Shown piece by piece: positions 25,692 to 34,091 of a DNA stretch of 35,889 nucleotides; the stretch's first letter is position 1; each line of letters starts with the position of its first letter. Made by a program: the position numbers and the translations under genes. The notes beneath the pieces were generated by a model, which saw only the letters and a list, made by a program, of their open reading frames with translations, did not search any database and was not told the DNA's origin. The DNA is from Deltaproteobacteria bacterium (lineage in GTDB: Bacteria; Desulfobacterota; DSM-4660; Desulfatiglandales; HGW-15): positions 1 to 35,889 of the forward strand of contig JAFDEF010000004.1 in NCBI GenBank assembly GCA_019310485.1, given 5' to 3'.

Positions 25692-27025
25692 TCTTCCCTT
25701 TTTATCTTCCAGTGCTTTCCTCTCTTTACAAGGAGCATCCTCTTAAACCCAAAATCCCGGTATTGATCGGCCTTGAAAAGCTGCTTGAACTGGACTTCTG
25801 CTAGGTGACGGGAAGCTCTCCTGATTTTGAGATCTTTTATTTCCACTTGGATGGAACTGTATTTTTTATTAAGCTTGGCTTTGTAGTTTTTCCATGCTCT
25901 GAGGCTCATCCCTCTTGATCGGAAACGAGCATCGTAAAAAGATAGATACTTCTTCAGGTTCTTGCTTTCCCAGGCTGTCTCCCACGACTTAATAAGCGCG
26001 CCAATTTCCTCTTTATAGGAAAGCGGCCGTGCTACCACGCGCATACGCCTGATACTGCCCCCTTCAAAGGATTCAGCAACAATTCTCCACTCCTTGCTGT
26101 TTTGCTTCAAAAAGAGAGTCTTCTCACCCTGGCTTTGAAAGGAAGGGGCGACATAGGTCTGGCGGAACCTGGCAAGAACCATGTGAGAGTTTCTAAGCAG
26201 GCGAAGGTTACTGATCCGCACCTTGATCCTCCCATATTTCTGAGCCAGGCTTTCCTTGTACTTTTTCCACTGATACCAGTTTTTTCCGGAAGAACGAAAT
26301 CGCGAGTTATAAAAAGACATGTATTTGTCAATTTGTTTTCTCTCCCATGCCTTTCTCCATTCTTCCAGGAGGTTTTCCAGTTGTGCGGCCTCCGATCTCA
26401 GTGTTTCAGGTGGCACCATCTTGATCTTGGAATCGATTATGACAGGCGTGTCTTTGAGCTTTATTATAGATGCAAGTTTTTCAATATCTTGATTTTCAAG
26501 GGCTATGCATCCATTTGTGTCTTTGGGCTTTAATTCCTTGTTTGTACCATGAAACCAAATACCATAGCCATCTCTGCCTTCGATCTTGTCCAGCGGGTTG
26601 GGATAGTTGATGGGCAAGGCTCTTACACCGTAAATAGGGGTCAGGTATTTTCTGTCAACAGCGCGGGTGAAAAAATAGATTCCCTCAGGTGTCCTCCGAT
26701 CATTGCGCCTTGATTTGGGTCCGTCGTTTTCGCCAGTGGAGCATCTGAACACCATGGCAGGCTTAAAAAGGTTTGCCCGATGGTACACGAAGACCTTTTG
26801 GCGGGATTTATCCACAAGTACGGCATAATCAGAGCCGCGCTCCGGCCACTTCAAAAGTGGCTCAGGAACGAGTGGAATCTTGGGGATTTGCTTTTTGACA
26901 ACCTCAGCAAAACCCAGTCCAGGACCAACCATTATGAGAGGGAAGGCAAGCAAGAAAAAAATGATGGCTCTTGGTAGTCTCACCAAACGAAAAGCACTGA
27001 GCATTTTTGGCATCGTTCTTTTCAT
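25658..27025 (-). CDS. YkuD-domain protein with two NTF2-like repeats (Csd6/Pgp2-like)
   Basis: 455 aa from ATG 27025, within an AAGGAGGG context; an in-frame TTG at 27058 is the alternative. A signal peptide covers about 1-41. The L,D-transpeptidase (YkuD) domain (about 66-200) has H159-G-T and the nucleophile C173 in TNGC; the Arg normally two residues after Cys is Ala. Two SnoaL/NTF2-like domains follow (about 213-322 and 337-450), sharing the pattern WExAWExKxxxKYxSFY. YkuD plus one NTF2 domain is the layout of Helicobacter Csd6 and Campylobacter Pgp2, which act as L,D-carboxypeptidases. Doubling of the NTF2 domain is a difference. First gene of the cassette, 74 bp after purB. Confidence 0.85.
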   Translation of the reverse strand: MKRTMPKMLSAFRLVRLPRAIIFFLLAFPLIMVGPGLGFAEVVKKQIPKIPLVPEPLLKWPERGSDYAVLVDKSRQKVFVYHRANLFKPAMVFRCSTGENDGPKSRRNDRRTPEGIYFFTRAVDRKYLTPIYGVRALPINYPNPLDKIEGRDGYGIWFHGTNKELKPKDTNGCIALENQDIEKLASIIKLKDTPVIIDSKIKMVPPETLRSEAAQLENLLEEWRKAWERKQIDKYMSFYNSRFRSSGKNWYQWKKYKESLAQKYGRIKVRISNLRLLRNSHMVLARFRQTYVAPSFQSQGEKTLFLKQNSKEWRIVAESFEGGSIRRMRVVARPLSYKEEIGALIKSWETAWESKNLKKYLSFYDARFRSRGMSLRAWKNYKAKLNKKYSSIQVEIKDLKIRRASRHLAEVQFKQLFKADQYRDFGFKRMLLVKRGKHWKIKREEWKPLKKASRL

Positions 27026-27099
27026 TCCCTCCTTTGAGCCGTTTTTTGCACGAATCAAAGCCAGGTCAAAGACACATAAAGAAAGAAGTTTTCCGGCAT

Positions 27100-28392
27100 C
27101 TAAGTAAAAACCCTATCAAATATCTCATCCACGTGCTTGAGATGGTAGTCAAGAGAGAATACTCCATCGATATCTTCTTCTGTCAGGTGCTTCCTAAGCT
27201 CCTTGTCTTCAAGGAGTAAAGACTTGAAGTCCTTGCCCGTATCCCATACCTTTAATGCATTTCTTTGAACAATGTCGTAAGCTTTCTGCCTGTTCAAACC
27301 AGCTTCACTCAGTTTAAGAAGCAACTGCTGGGAGAAAATCAGTCCCTTTAGTTTATTCAAGTTGGTTTCCATTTGCTCGGGATGCACAACGAGGTTCTTT
27401 AAAATGCGCGTTAGCCGGTGAGTCATGAAATCTACAAGTATTGTGCTGTCCGGACCGATAACCCTTTCGACCGAAGAATGACTGATATCTCTTTCATGCC
27501 AAAGGGGCATATTTTCCATGGCGGCAATAGCGTTAGACCGCACAAGACGTGCCAGACCTGCAATATTTTCCGATCCAATGGGATTCTTTTTGTGCGGCAT
27601 CGCGGATGAGCCCTTTTGCCCTTTCTCAAAAGCTTCTTCAGCTTCAAGGACCTCTGTTCTTTGAAGATGCCGGATTTCTACGGCGATCTTTTCCATTGTG
27701 CCGGCAAAAATTGCCAGGGATGTGAAGTACTGCGCATGCCGGTCTCTCTGAAGGATCTGGGTTGAAATTTCTGCAGGCTTAAGCCCTAGCTTCTTGCAAA
27801 CGTAGGCCTCTACTGCGGGTGATACATTCGCGAAGGTTCCTACAGCACCCGATAGCTTTCCATAGCTGATCACTTCCAGGGCTTGCTCCAGCCTCTTGAG
27901 GTTTCGCCTCATCTCAGAGTACCAGACTGCCAACTTCAACCCAAAAGTGATGGGCTCAGCATGAATGCCATGCGATCGACCAATCATCACTGTGTACTTG
28001 TGCTCAAAGGCTCGTTCCCTGATAACATCCATGAGCCCTCTGGCACCCTCAATTATCATTTCCATGGCTTCTTTGAGCAACATTGCAAAGCTGGTGTCAA
28101 GGATATCGGATGAGGTAAGGCCCATGTGTATGAAGCGCGAGTCAGGACCAACATACTCGGCTACGTTCTCCAGGAAAGCCACCACATCGTGCTTGGTTCT
28201 TTCCTCGATTTCAAGAATGCGCTCCACCGAGAAGTTCGCCTTTTTCTTGATGTTTTCCAGGGAGGATTTGGGTATCATGCCTTGTTCGGCCATCGCTTCA
28301 CAGGCTGCGATTTCTACTTCCAGCCACTTGGCGAAACGATTCTCCGGCTCCCAGATACGGCCCATTTGCGGTCGTGTATACCTGCTTATCAT
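27100..28392 (-). CDS. purB: Adenylosuccinate lyase
   Basis: 430 aa, a normal length for the bacterial PurB type. The fumarase/aspartase-superfamily signature SSAMPHKKNP is present at 262-271, with the catalytic Ser in the flexible loop. H141 (GRSHGIHAEP) is the catalytic His, and H68 (ERTKHDV) is conserved. It converts SAICAR to AICAR and adenylosuccinate to AMP in purine synthesis. The ATG at 28392 has only a weak AGAGAG upstream. It is followed by the peptidoglycan cassette on the same strand with no visible terminator, so co-transcription is possible. Confidence 0.96.
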   Translation of the reverse strand: MISRYTRPQMGRIWEPENRFAKWLEVEIAACEAMAEQGMIPKSSLENIKKKANFSVERILEIEERTKHDVVAFLENVAEYVGPDSRFIHMGLTSSDILDTSFAMLLKEAMEMIIEGARGLMDVIRERAFEHKYTVMIGRSHGIHAEPITFGLKLAVWYSEMRRNLKRLEQALEVISYGKLSGAVGTFANVSPAVEAYVCKKLGLKPAEISTQILQRDRHAQYFTSLAIFAGTMEKIAVEIRHLQRTEVLEAEEAFEKGQKGSSAMPHKKNPIGSENIAGLARLVRSNAIAAMENMPLWHERDISHSSVERVIGPDSTILVDFMTHRLTRILKNLVVHPEQMETNLNKLKGLIFSQQLLLKLSEAGLNRQKAYDIVQRNALKVWDTGKDFKSLLLEDKELRKHLTEEDIDGVFSLDYHLKHVDEIFDRVFT

Positions 28393-28525
28393 GATTCAAC
28401 TCTCTTTATCTAGAACATGGTTCTTGCATCAAAACGGAAACTTTCACCTCTGAAAGGACCCCTCTCAAACGCTCAAGGTGTTTGTGTGATTGAAACGCAC
28501 AATGTGTTTCGGCAATTAACTATCC

Positions 28526-28626
28526 CGCCGCAAGCGGACGGGGTATCAATCGGAAATTTTCTTAACGCCACAAGGGGCGGGGAATTGAACCCTCCGCCTC
28601 TGGCAGACTAGTCCGCCTCTGGCGGA
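28526..28626. repeat. Cluster of small GC-rich palindromic repeats
   Basis: An imperfect hairpin CCCGCCG-CAAG-CGGACGGG lies near 28524-28542. TCCGCCTCTGGCAGA (28593-28607) is then followed by the perfect hairpin TCCGCC-TCT-GGCGGA (28612-28626). Near-copies side by side suggest a dispersed short palindromic repeat family. No coding or tRNA function is supported. Confidence 0.5.
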
Positions 28627-28644
28627 TTAAAAACATGAACAAAG

Positions 28645-28681
28645 TAATTATAGATCACTTAATATCAATTAACTATAATTA
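28645..28681. promoter_or_regulatory. 9-bp AT-rich inverted repeat, candidate operator
   Basis: TAATTATAG (28645-28653) and CTATAATTA (28673-28681) are perfect inverted copies with a 19-nt AT-rich centre. AT-rich dyads in front of arginine genes can be ArgR sites, but the length and spacing do not fit the usual ARG box, so the regulator is unknown. Confidence 0.35.
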
Positions 28682-28868
28682 ATAGGGACAATGATGTCAA
28701 GGTAATAATAACCTTAGCCTCATGCCGTCAGTCTATCCACCTGAGCCTCTGTAGTTTGCCACTCAATAAACCGAGGGGATGCGCGAAAACACTCCCTGCA
28801 TAGAACATGTCTTATATTAGATTTGGAGAAAAGACTCAAATATATTTGTGGCGTGATATCTTCAAAGC

Positions 28869-28924
28869 AAGATCAAGATACCCTCCCAAGACATAAGAAT
28901 GAGAATAATATCTTGATTTTTTTT
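28869..28924 (+). terminator. Terminator-like hairpin in the argF leader
   Basis: ATCAAGATA (28872-28880) pairs perfectly with TATCTTGAT (28909-28917); three more pairs, one of them G-U, extend the stem outward. A run of eight Ts covers 28917-28924. The 28-nt loop is long for a terminator. It lies about 250 nt before argF on the coding strand with no upstream gene to terminate, so it may be an attenuator. Confidence 0.4.
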
Positions 28925-28967
28925 AAAACTTCTCTATGGTATTTTGTGTTTTTACCCCGTAGGAATG

Positions 28968-28987
28968 CCCCGTGCGGGAGCACGGGG
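28968..28987 (+). repeat. Perfect 8-bp GC hairpin in the argF leader
   Basis: CCCCGTGC, loop GGGA and GCACGGGG form a very stable stem-loop. A second, looser dyad (TTCGCAC at 29014-29020 and GTGCGAA at 29036-29042) follows. There is no T-run directly after either. They could be part of a structured leader RNA or a dispersed repeat. Confidence 0.45.
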
Positions 28988-29176
28988 ATGGTAAATAAAG
29001 TTTTTTCCGCTTTTTCGCACCGGGTTCAATGCCTCGTGCGAAGTTCCACAGGGTTTACTAATAAAAAAGTGGGAGCCTTCCGTAGAAACAGCAAGAAATG
29101 GAGCCCCTGGTCAAGGGGCGCATTGCTTTGGAAGGGAATTGTCGTCGCTGATCTACTCATCACACAGGAGGGAGAA

Positions 29177-30157
29177 ATGCCGTTTAATTTAAAGGGGCGA
29201 AACCTTTTGACACTCAAGGATTTTTCTAGCCAGGAAATTGAGTTTCTGATCGACCTTTCGATAAAGCTCAAACAGGACAAGTACTCTGGCCAGAGGGGAA
29301 AAAACCTGGAGGGGAAAAACATAGCCCTTATCTTTGAGAAAGCTTCCACCAGAACTCGCTGTGCATTTGTTGTAGCATGCGCTGATGAAGGGGCGCATCC
29401 TGAGTATCTTGGCATCAATGATATTCAGCTTGGCAAGAAGGAAACAGTGAAAGACACTGCCCGAGTTCTGGGGCGGATGTTTGATGGAATCCAGTTCAGG
29501 GGTTTCAAGCACGAAACTGTGGAAGAAATGGGCCGGTTTGCAGGCGTGCCCGTGTGGAACGGACTCACTGACAAGTATCACCCGACCCAGGTCCTTGCCG
29601 ACCTCATGACAGTAAAGGAGCACAAAGGATATTTGAAAGGTATCAAGTTCGCTTATGCTGGAGACGGTAGAAGTAACATGGCTAATTCCCTTTTGATAGG
29701 GGCTGCAAAGATGGGTATGGATTTTAGAATCGTCTCTGCACAATCTCTTTTTCCTGAAAACACTCTTGTGGATGAAGCCAGGGCATATGCTGCTGAATCG
29801 GGAGGCAGCATTTTGCTAACCTCCGATGTGGGAAAAGGCGTGAAGGGAGCCGATGTTATTTACACGGATGTGTGGGCTTCCATGGGTGAGGAGGACAAGA
29901 TTGCTGAAAGGATAAGGCTTCTTAAGCCCTACCAGGTAAACAGGCAGATGCTGGACAAGACAGGAAACGGTGAAGTCATCTTTATGCACTGTTTACCCAG
30001 CTTTCATAACACGGATACCGAGGTCTCAAGAAAGTACCCCGATATTTGCGAGGTTACCGAAGAGGTCTTTGAGAGCAAGCACTCGGTTGTTTTCGATGAG
30101 GCTGAAAACAGGGTACACTCGATCAAGGCGATCATGGTGGCTACCCTGGGCAACTGA
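29177..30157 (+). CDS. argF: Ornithine carbamoyltransferase
   Basis: 326 aa from ATG 29177, which has a strong AGGAGGGAG ribosome-binding site; the frame is open upstream to 28823, but that part is not protein-like. The carbamoyl-phosphate motif STRTR is at 57-61, HPTQ in the HPTQVLADL segment is near 141, and the ornithine-binding HCLP motif has H271 and C272. It makes citrulline from ornithine and carbamoyl phosphate. argG follows 70 bp downstream on the same strand, so the two likely form an arginine operon. Confidence 0.96.
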   Translation: MPFNLKGRNLLTLKDFSSQEIEFLIDLSIKLKQDKYSGQRGKNLEGKNIALIFEKASTRTRCAFVVACADEGAHPEYLGINDIQLGKKETVKDTARVLGRMFDGIQFRGFKHETVEEMGRFAGVPVWNGLTDKYHPTQVLADLMTVKEHKGYLKGIKFAYAGDGRSNMANSLLIGAAKMGMDFRIVSAQSLFPENTLVDEARAYAAESGGSILLTSDVGKGVKGADVIYTDVWASMGEEDKIAERIRLLKPYQVNRQMLDKTGNGEVIFMHCLPSFHNTDTEVSRKYPDICEVTEEVFESKHSVVFDEAENRVHSIKAIMVATLGN

Positions 30158-30227
30158 GGCCTGCCGCAAGGTATTAAGGGAATTTCACGCTTGATCAATA
30201 ATTTCAAGGAAGGACGGTGTTTGTAGA

Positions 30228-31445
30228 ATGAGTGAAAAAGTGGTGCTGGCATATTCAGGGGGCCTGGACACATCTGTTATTCTAAAATGGCTCCTTGACA
30301 AAGGATACGAGGTAGTCGCCTACATGGCTGACGTGGGCCAGGAAGAAGACTTTGAAGCTGCCAGAAAAAAGGCGCTTGATATCGGAGCTGCTAAAGTTTA
30401 CGTGGAGGACTTGAAGAACGAGTTTGTAACGGATTTCATCTTTCCCGCAATAAGGGCTAATGCTGTCTATGAAGGCAAATACTTGCTGGGCACCTCGCTT
30501 GCCAGGCCCCTGATTGCAAAAAGGCAGGTAGAGATTGCGCGCAAAGAAGGAACCACGATTGTAGCGCACGGGGCAACCGGAAAAGGGAACGACCAGGTCA
30601 GATTCGAAATGAGCTATTATGTTTTGATGCCGGATGTGAAAATAATTAGCCTGTGGAAGGACGAGGGATTCCTTTCAAGATTTCGCGGTCGGACCGATAT
30701 GATCAACTTTGCAAACGAGAAAGGAATCCCTGTGCCTGTGACAGCAGACAAGCCTTACAGCATGGATGACAACCTTATGCACATAAGTTATGAGGCAGGG
30801 GTGCTGGAAAACCCGCGCTATGAACCCCAGAAGGACATGTTTAGGAAAACAACGGACCCCGTTGAGGCACCTGACACTCCGGAAGAGATTATGATTGAAT
30901 TCCAGCAGGGAAATCCCGTGCTGGTGCGAAACCTCTCGGACAAGACTGAAAAAAAGGGAGCCCTTGAGCTGTTCCAGTATTTTAACGTTCTTGCAGGTAA
31001 GCACGGAATCGGGCGTGTGGATATGGTGGAAAATAGATTCGTTGGTATGAAATCCCGCGGCGTATACGAAACACCTGGTGGCACGATTCTGATGCAGGCC
31101 CACCTGGATATTGAAGGGCTTACCATGGACAGGGAAGTTAAACTGCTGCGTGACAGCCTGATCCCCAAATATGCTCAGCTCATATATTTTGGGTTCTGGT
31201 ATAGCCCTGAGATGGAAGTGCTCCGCGCATTGATGGATAAAGCCCAGGAACATGTAAGCGGAAAGGTATACCTCAAGCTTTACAAGGGAAATGTCATTAT
31301 CCAGGGACGGGAGTCAGAGGAGTCTTTGTACGATGAAAAGACAGCATCCATGGACATTCATGGGGGCTATGATCAAAAAGACGCCATCGGATTTATAAGG
31401 TTAAATGCGCTAAGGCTCAGGGCAAGCGCCAAGAGGCTAAAGTAA
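30228..31445 (+). CDS. argG: Argininosuccinate synthase
   Basis: 405 aa, standard length. The ATP-binding PP-loop AYSGGLDTS is at 8-16. The conserved [13 protein letters not shown] (115-127) binds citrulline and aspartate, and [15 protein letters not shown] follows. It condenses citrulline and aspartate to argininosuccinate, the step after ArgF. The ATG at 30228 is preceded by AGGACGG at a longish 11-nt spacing. argH is not in the window. Its stop codon lies within the end of the convergent hydantoinase gene (9-bp overlap). Confidence 0.97.
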   Translation: MSEKVVLAYSGGLDTSVILKWLLDKGYEVVAYMADVGQEEDFEAARKKALDIGAAKVYVEDLKNEFVTDFIFPAIRANAVYEGKYLLGTSLARPLIAKRQVEIARKEGTTIVAHGATGKGNDQVRFEMSYYVLMPDVKIISLWKDEGFLSRFRGRTDMINFANEKGIPVPVTADKPYSMDDNLMHISYEAGVLENPRYEPQKDMFRKTTDPVEAPDTPEEIMIEFQQGNPVLVRNLSDKTEKKGALELFQYFNVLAGKHGIGRVDMVENRFVGMKSRGVYETPGGTILMQAHLDIEGLTMDREVKLLRDSLIPKYAQLIYFGFWYSPEMEVLRALMDKAQEHVSGKVYLKLYKGNVIIQGRESEESLYDEKTASMDIHGGYDQKDAIGFIRLNALRLRASAKRLK

Positions 31446-32786
31446 GCCGGAAATGATCTCCACGGGCAAGAAGGCGGCTTCCCCTTTCTTGCCTTTAAAC
31501 TCGCTGCCGTCCACGATAACTCTTCCCCTCTGCATAACAAGGGTGGGCGCGCCCAGGCACTCAAATCCCTCGTAGAGGGTATACGGTGCGTTGGAGTGCT
31601 GCGTCGCCTTGCCTATTGTGTGTTTCCTGGCTTGGTCAAATACAACCAGGTCTGCATCCGAGCCTTCTTTTATTGTGCCTTTTCGGGGGTAGAGTCCGAA
31701 TATTTTTGCGGGTGTTTCGCTCATTGATTTTACAAGAGTGCAAAGATCGACTCTTCCCTCATTCACACCCCTCTGGTAAGTAACGTTGAGCATGGTCTCT
31801 GAGGAGGGAGAGCCAAAAGGGGCTTCGAAAAAATCGTCGTTGATTTTTTTGTCTTTCGGCGCATGATCGCTTGCAATAACATCAATCACCCCTGCCTTAA
31901 GGGCATCCCAGAGAGCCTGGTTATCTTCTCTCGTCCTCAAAGGGGGGCCTATTTTGGCCAGCGGCCCCTTTTCTTGGAGGATTTCATCGGTTAGGCAAAG
32001 ATATTGAGGGCATGTCTCTGTATAGACCCTTTGTCCTCTCTCTCTTGCTTCCCTGAGAAGCGGAAGGGCGCGGGCAGAGCTAACATGAACTATGTAAAGG
32101 GGGCAGCCCATCACCTCCGCAAGGGAGAGGGCGCGGAACGTGGCATCGGCTTCCAGAACCCCGGGCCTGACCTTGAGAAAAACCTCCTTCTGCGGTCTGT
32201 GCCTGTACTTGTCTTCAAGATAATCTATGGCCAAACCATCTTCAGCGTGAACCATTGCCAGCCCGCCCAGCCCTGAAATAACATCCATTGCTTTTGCCAG
32301 ATAATAATCATCCGTCATCCAGCCGAGCTTTGCATATGTCATGAACATCTTGAATGATTTAACCCCTAACTCAATACACTTTGCAATATCCTTGATCTGA
32401 TTTTCGGGATCAAACATTGCGCCGTGAATCGCAAAGTCCGTGTAAGAAGTTTGTGTGCCCTTTTCAATGAATTCTTCGGCCGTACGGGCAAGTTCCATCC
32501 CCGGCCTGGCATAGGCATAATGGATCATGGTCGTAATGCCGCCAAAGGCCCCCAAAATGGAGCAGTCTTCAATCGTGTCCACATAAACCGGATGGACATG
32601 GACGTCTATCAAGCCAGGGAAAATATATTTCCCGGTGGCATCCATAAGATCAACGCCATCGCTTGCACTGAGCCGGGGGGCCAGTTTGGCTATTACACCC
32701 TTCCTTACCCCAATATCGAGCCTGCTGATACCTTTTGAGCTGACTGCCAGTCCTCCCTGAATGATTAGATCAAATTCATTTTGCAT
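31437..32786 (-). CDS. Dihydropyrimidinase/hydantoinase-family amidohydrolase
   Basis: 449 aa from ATG 32786, which has AAGGAGG 5 nt upstream; an in-frame ATG at 32810 is less likely. All binuclear-metal ligands of the cyclic amidohydrolase fold are visible: H63 and H65 (DVHVHP), the carbamylated Lys K146 (SFKMFMTY), H180 (VHAEDG), H234 (IVHVSS) and D307 (ASDHAP). SFKMFM is typical of dihydropyrimidinases and D-hydantoinases, more than of dihydroorotase. It should open dihydrouracil-like or hydantoin rings. It is alone on its strand, and the real substrate cannot be read from the sequence. Confidence 0.87.
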   Translation of the reverse strand: MQNEFDLIIQGGLAVSSKGISRLDIGVRKGVIAKLAPRLSASDGVDLMDATGKYIFPGLIDVHVHPVYVDTIEDCSILGAFGGITTMIHYAYARPGMELARTAEEFIEKGTQTSYTDFAIHGAMFDPENQIKDIAKCIELGVKSFKMFMTYAKLGWMTDDYYLAKAMDVISGLGGLAMVHAEDGLAIDYLEDKYRHRPQKEVFLKVRPGVLEADATFRALSLAEVMGCPLYIVHVSSARALPLLREARERGQRVYTETCPQYLCLTDEILQEKGPLAKIGPPLRTREDNQALWDALKAGVIDVIASDHAPKDKKINDDFFEAPFGSPSSETMLNVTYQRGVNEGRVDLCTLVKSMSETPAKIFGLYPRKGTIKEGSDADLVVFDQARKHTIGKATQHSNAPYTLYEGFECLGAPTLVMQRGRVIVDGSEFKGKKGEAAFLPVEIISGLL

Positions 32787-33193
32787 ACTTCCCTCCTTAT
32801 CGGGTTTCATTCAACGGTTATCGAGCCGTATCTTTTCTAACGATCCAGGTATCTAGGTTTAAGACTGAAGACCGAAGTGTTTCAGCATTTAAACCGGGAC
32901 TACTTCCCTTTCACAAAACCAAAATACAGGAACATTATTCTCCCTTCAACCTATCCACTTCAAAACTTACCATCATTCAAGATATTTTTTATTCCACCAC
33001 CGAGGATTTAAAAATGCACCGCCCTGGTTGTCAAGAAAAATACCTGCTTTGCCCCTCACATTTTCCACTAAGCTCAAGAATGCTCCAAGAGCCCGGATGG
33101 TCCATAACTGGAATGAATTATTTTTTTCCTCTATTTTTCGTATTGAAATTTGTTTTTCTGTCTGTTATAAGGCCAAAACGAAACCCAGAATAC

Positions 33194-33209
33194 TGAGAAA
33201 GCTTTCTCA
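33194..33209. promoter_or_regulatory. 16-bp perfect palindrome upstream of pyrE
   Basis: TGAGAAAGCTTTCTCA is a perfect palindrome, 117 bp before the pyrE ATG. It would suit a dimeric repressor. A TTGACA (33234-33239) lies 24 bp downstream but lacks a matching -10 box at normal spacing. Confidence 0.45.
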
Positions 33210-33262
33210 AAAGTGAAAGAAAAGACCATTTACTTGACAAGGGTTGGATTGTTCAGCGAAAG

Positions 33263-33290
33263 CCCCGCCTTTCGAGGCGGGGTATTTTTT
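33263..33290 (+). terminator. Intrinsic terminator hairpin in the pyrE leader, probable attenuator
   Basis: CCCCGCCT (33263-33270), loop TTCG and AGGCGGGG (33275-33282) are followed by TA and six Ts (33285-33290). It reads only on the pyrE strand and ends 36 bp before the pyrE ATG. No gene precedes it on that strand for 1.8 kb, which points to attenuation of pyrE. Confidence 0.7.
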
Positions 33291-33326
33291 GGTAGTTGCA
33301 AATGCTAGGAAAAGGGAGGTTCTGGA

Positions 33327-34061
33327 ATGGCAATAACTCGCTTTGAGGAAATTGAAAAGAGGATATGGGAAGAGGAAAAAAAGTACCTCATGAAGCACAT
33401 TTCTTTAAGCCTTATTCGCAGCAATGCCCTCAAAATCGGAGACTACATTCTTCGCTCCGGCAAAAAAAGCCCCTATTACGTAGACCTCAGACAGTCTATT
33501 TCCGACCCGATTGCCATGGATTGGATCGCCAACTCCCTTGCGCGTATAATCATCAATGAGATCGGAAAAGGCAAAGTGGATAAAATAATGGGTGTTCCGA
33601 CTGCAGGGGTTCCGTTCGCGACCATTGTAAGCCAGAAACTCGCCATCCCCATGCTCTATTACCGGAGGGAGAGAAAAGAACACGGGGTAAGGAAAAAAAT
33701 TGAAGGCGACATGGAGAGAAACGACCGCATCGTCATGATAGACGACCTGATCACAACGGGTCAGAGTGTTATAGACGCTGCAGAGGCTGCCAGGGATCAA
33801 GGAGGCATTGTGAGCGAACTTGTCGTGCTCCTCGACCGCGAACAAGGTGGTCAAGAACATATTCGAAAGCACAGCATTGAGCCACACGTACTTTTTAATA
33901 TTTCCGAGGCATTTGATTGGCTTAAAGAAGTTGGTCTGCTTGGCCCTGATGACTACAAAGTGATCATGGGCTACATCGAGGAAGAAAAAGCCGGCCTGCC
34001 CGGGTCGCAAAACGAACAGGACAAACAAGAAAAGAAAGAGGAGGCAGGCGCCAGCAGTTAA
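33327..34061 (+). CDS. pyrE: Orotate phosphoribosyltransferase
   Basis: 244 aa, longer than the usual 185-215 because of an N-terminal helix (1-22) and a charged Glu/Lys/Gln-rich C-terminal tail (about 215-244). The PRPP-binding motif RIVMIDDLITTGQS lies at 134-147, with D139 and D140. Other OPRT landmarks are SPYYVDLRQSISDP (48-61) and YYRRERKEHG (111-120). It makes OMP from orotate and PRPP in pyrimidine synthesis. The ATG has GGGAGG 7 nt upstream. Expression is probably controlled by the preceding hairpin. Confidence 0.94.
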   Translation: MAITRFEEIEKRIWEEEKKYLMKHISLSLIRSNALKIGDYILRSGKKSPYYVDLRQSISDPIAMDWIANSLARIIINEIGKGKVDKIMGVPTAGVPFATIVSQKLAIPMLYYRRERKEHGVRKKIEGDMERNDRIVMIDDLITTGQSVIDAAEAARDQGGIVSELVVLLDREQGGQEHIRKHSIEPHVLFNISEAFDWLKEVGLLGPDDYKVIMGYIEEEKAGLPGSQNEQDKQEKKEEAGASS

Positions 34062-34091
34062 GGCTCGGCAAGCCCTCTTTGATCATTGCTC

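Larger units (their letters stand above)
28393..29176. other. Intergenic region between divergent purB and argF, rich in palindromes
   Basis: This 784-bp stretch has no convincing gene. A frame open from 28823 into argF lacks protein-like composition. It holds several palindromes listed separately. TAGAACATG also occurs twice, at 28411 and 28801, the first within the imperfect dyad AGAAC-ATG-GTTCT. Promoters for both genes should lie here, but none stands out. Confidence 0.7.
32787..33326. other. Intergenic region between divergent hydantoinase and pyrE genes
   Basis: 540 bp without a convincing gene. Short overlapping frames (for example 33014-33196) are rich in Phe and Leu from T-runs and look accidental, although one could be a leader peptide. 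The part nearest pyrE holds a 16-bp palindrome and a terminator hairpin, listed separately. Confidence 0.6.

Noticed and set aside
28575..28600. Possible tRNA T-arm remnant (GGTTCAATTCC on the minus strand)
   Set aside because: Only the T-loop resembles a tRNA; no acceptor, D or anticodon arm can be folded around it.
28823..29176. N-terminal extension of argF
   Set aside because: The frame is open, but the strong AGGAGG before ATG 29177 and the normal 326-aa length show that argF starts there; the extension covers palindromes and low-quality sequence.
33234..33262. Sigma70 promoter for pyrE starting at TTGACA 33234
   Set aside because: No acceptable -10 hexamer occurs 16-18 bp downstream, and that region runs into the terminator stem.
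33405..34028. 207-aa minus-strand reading frame
   Set aside because: It is an antisense shadow of pyrE, which has intact PRPP and OPRT motifs and a good ribosome-binding site.
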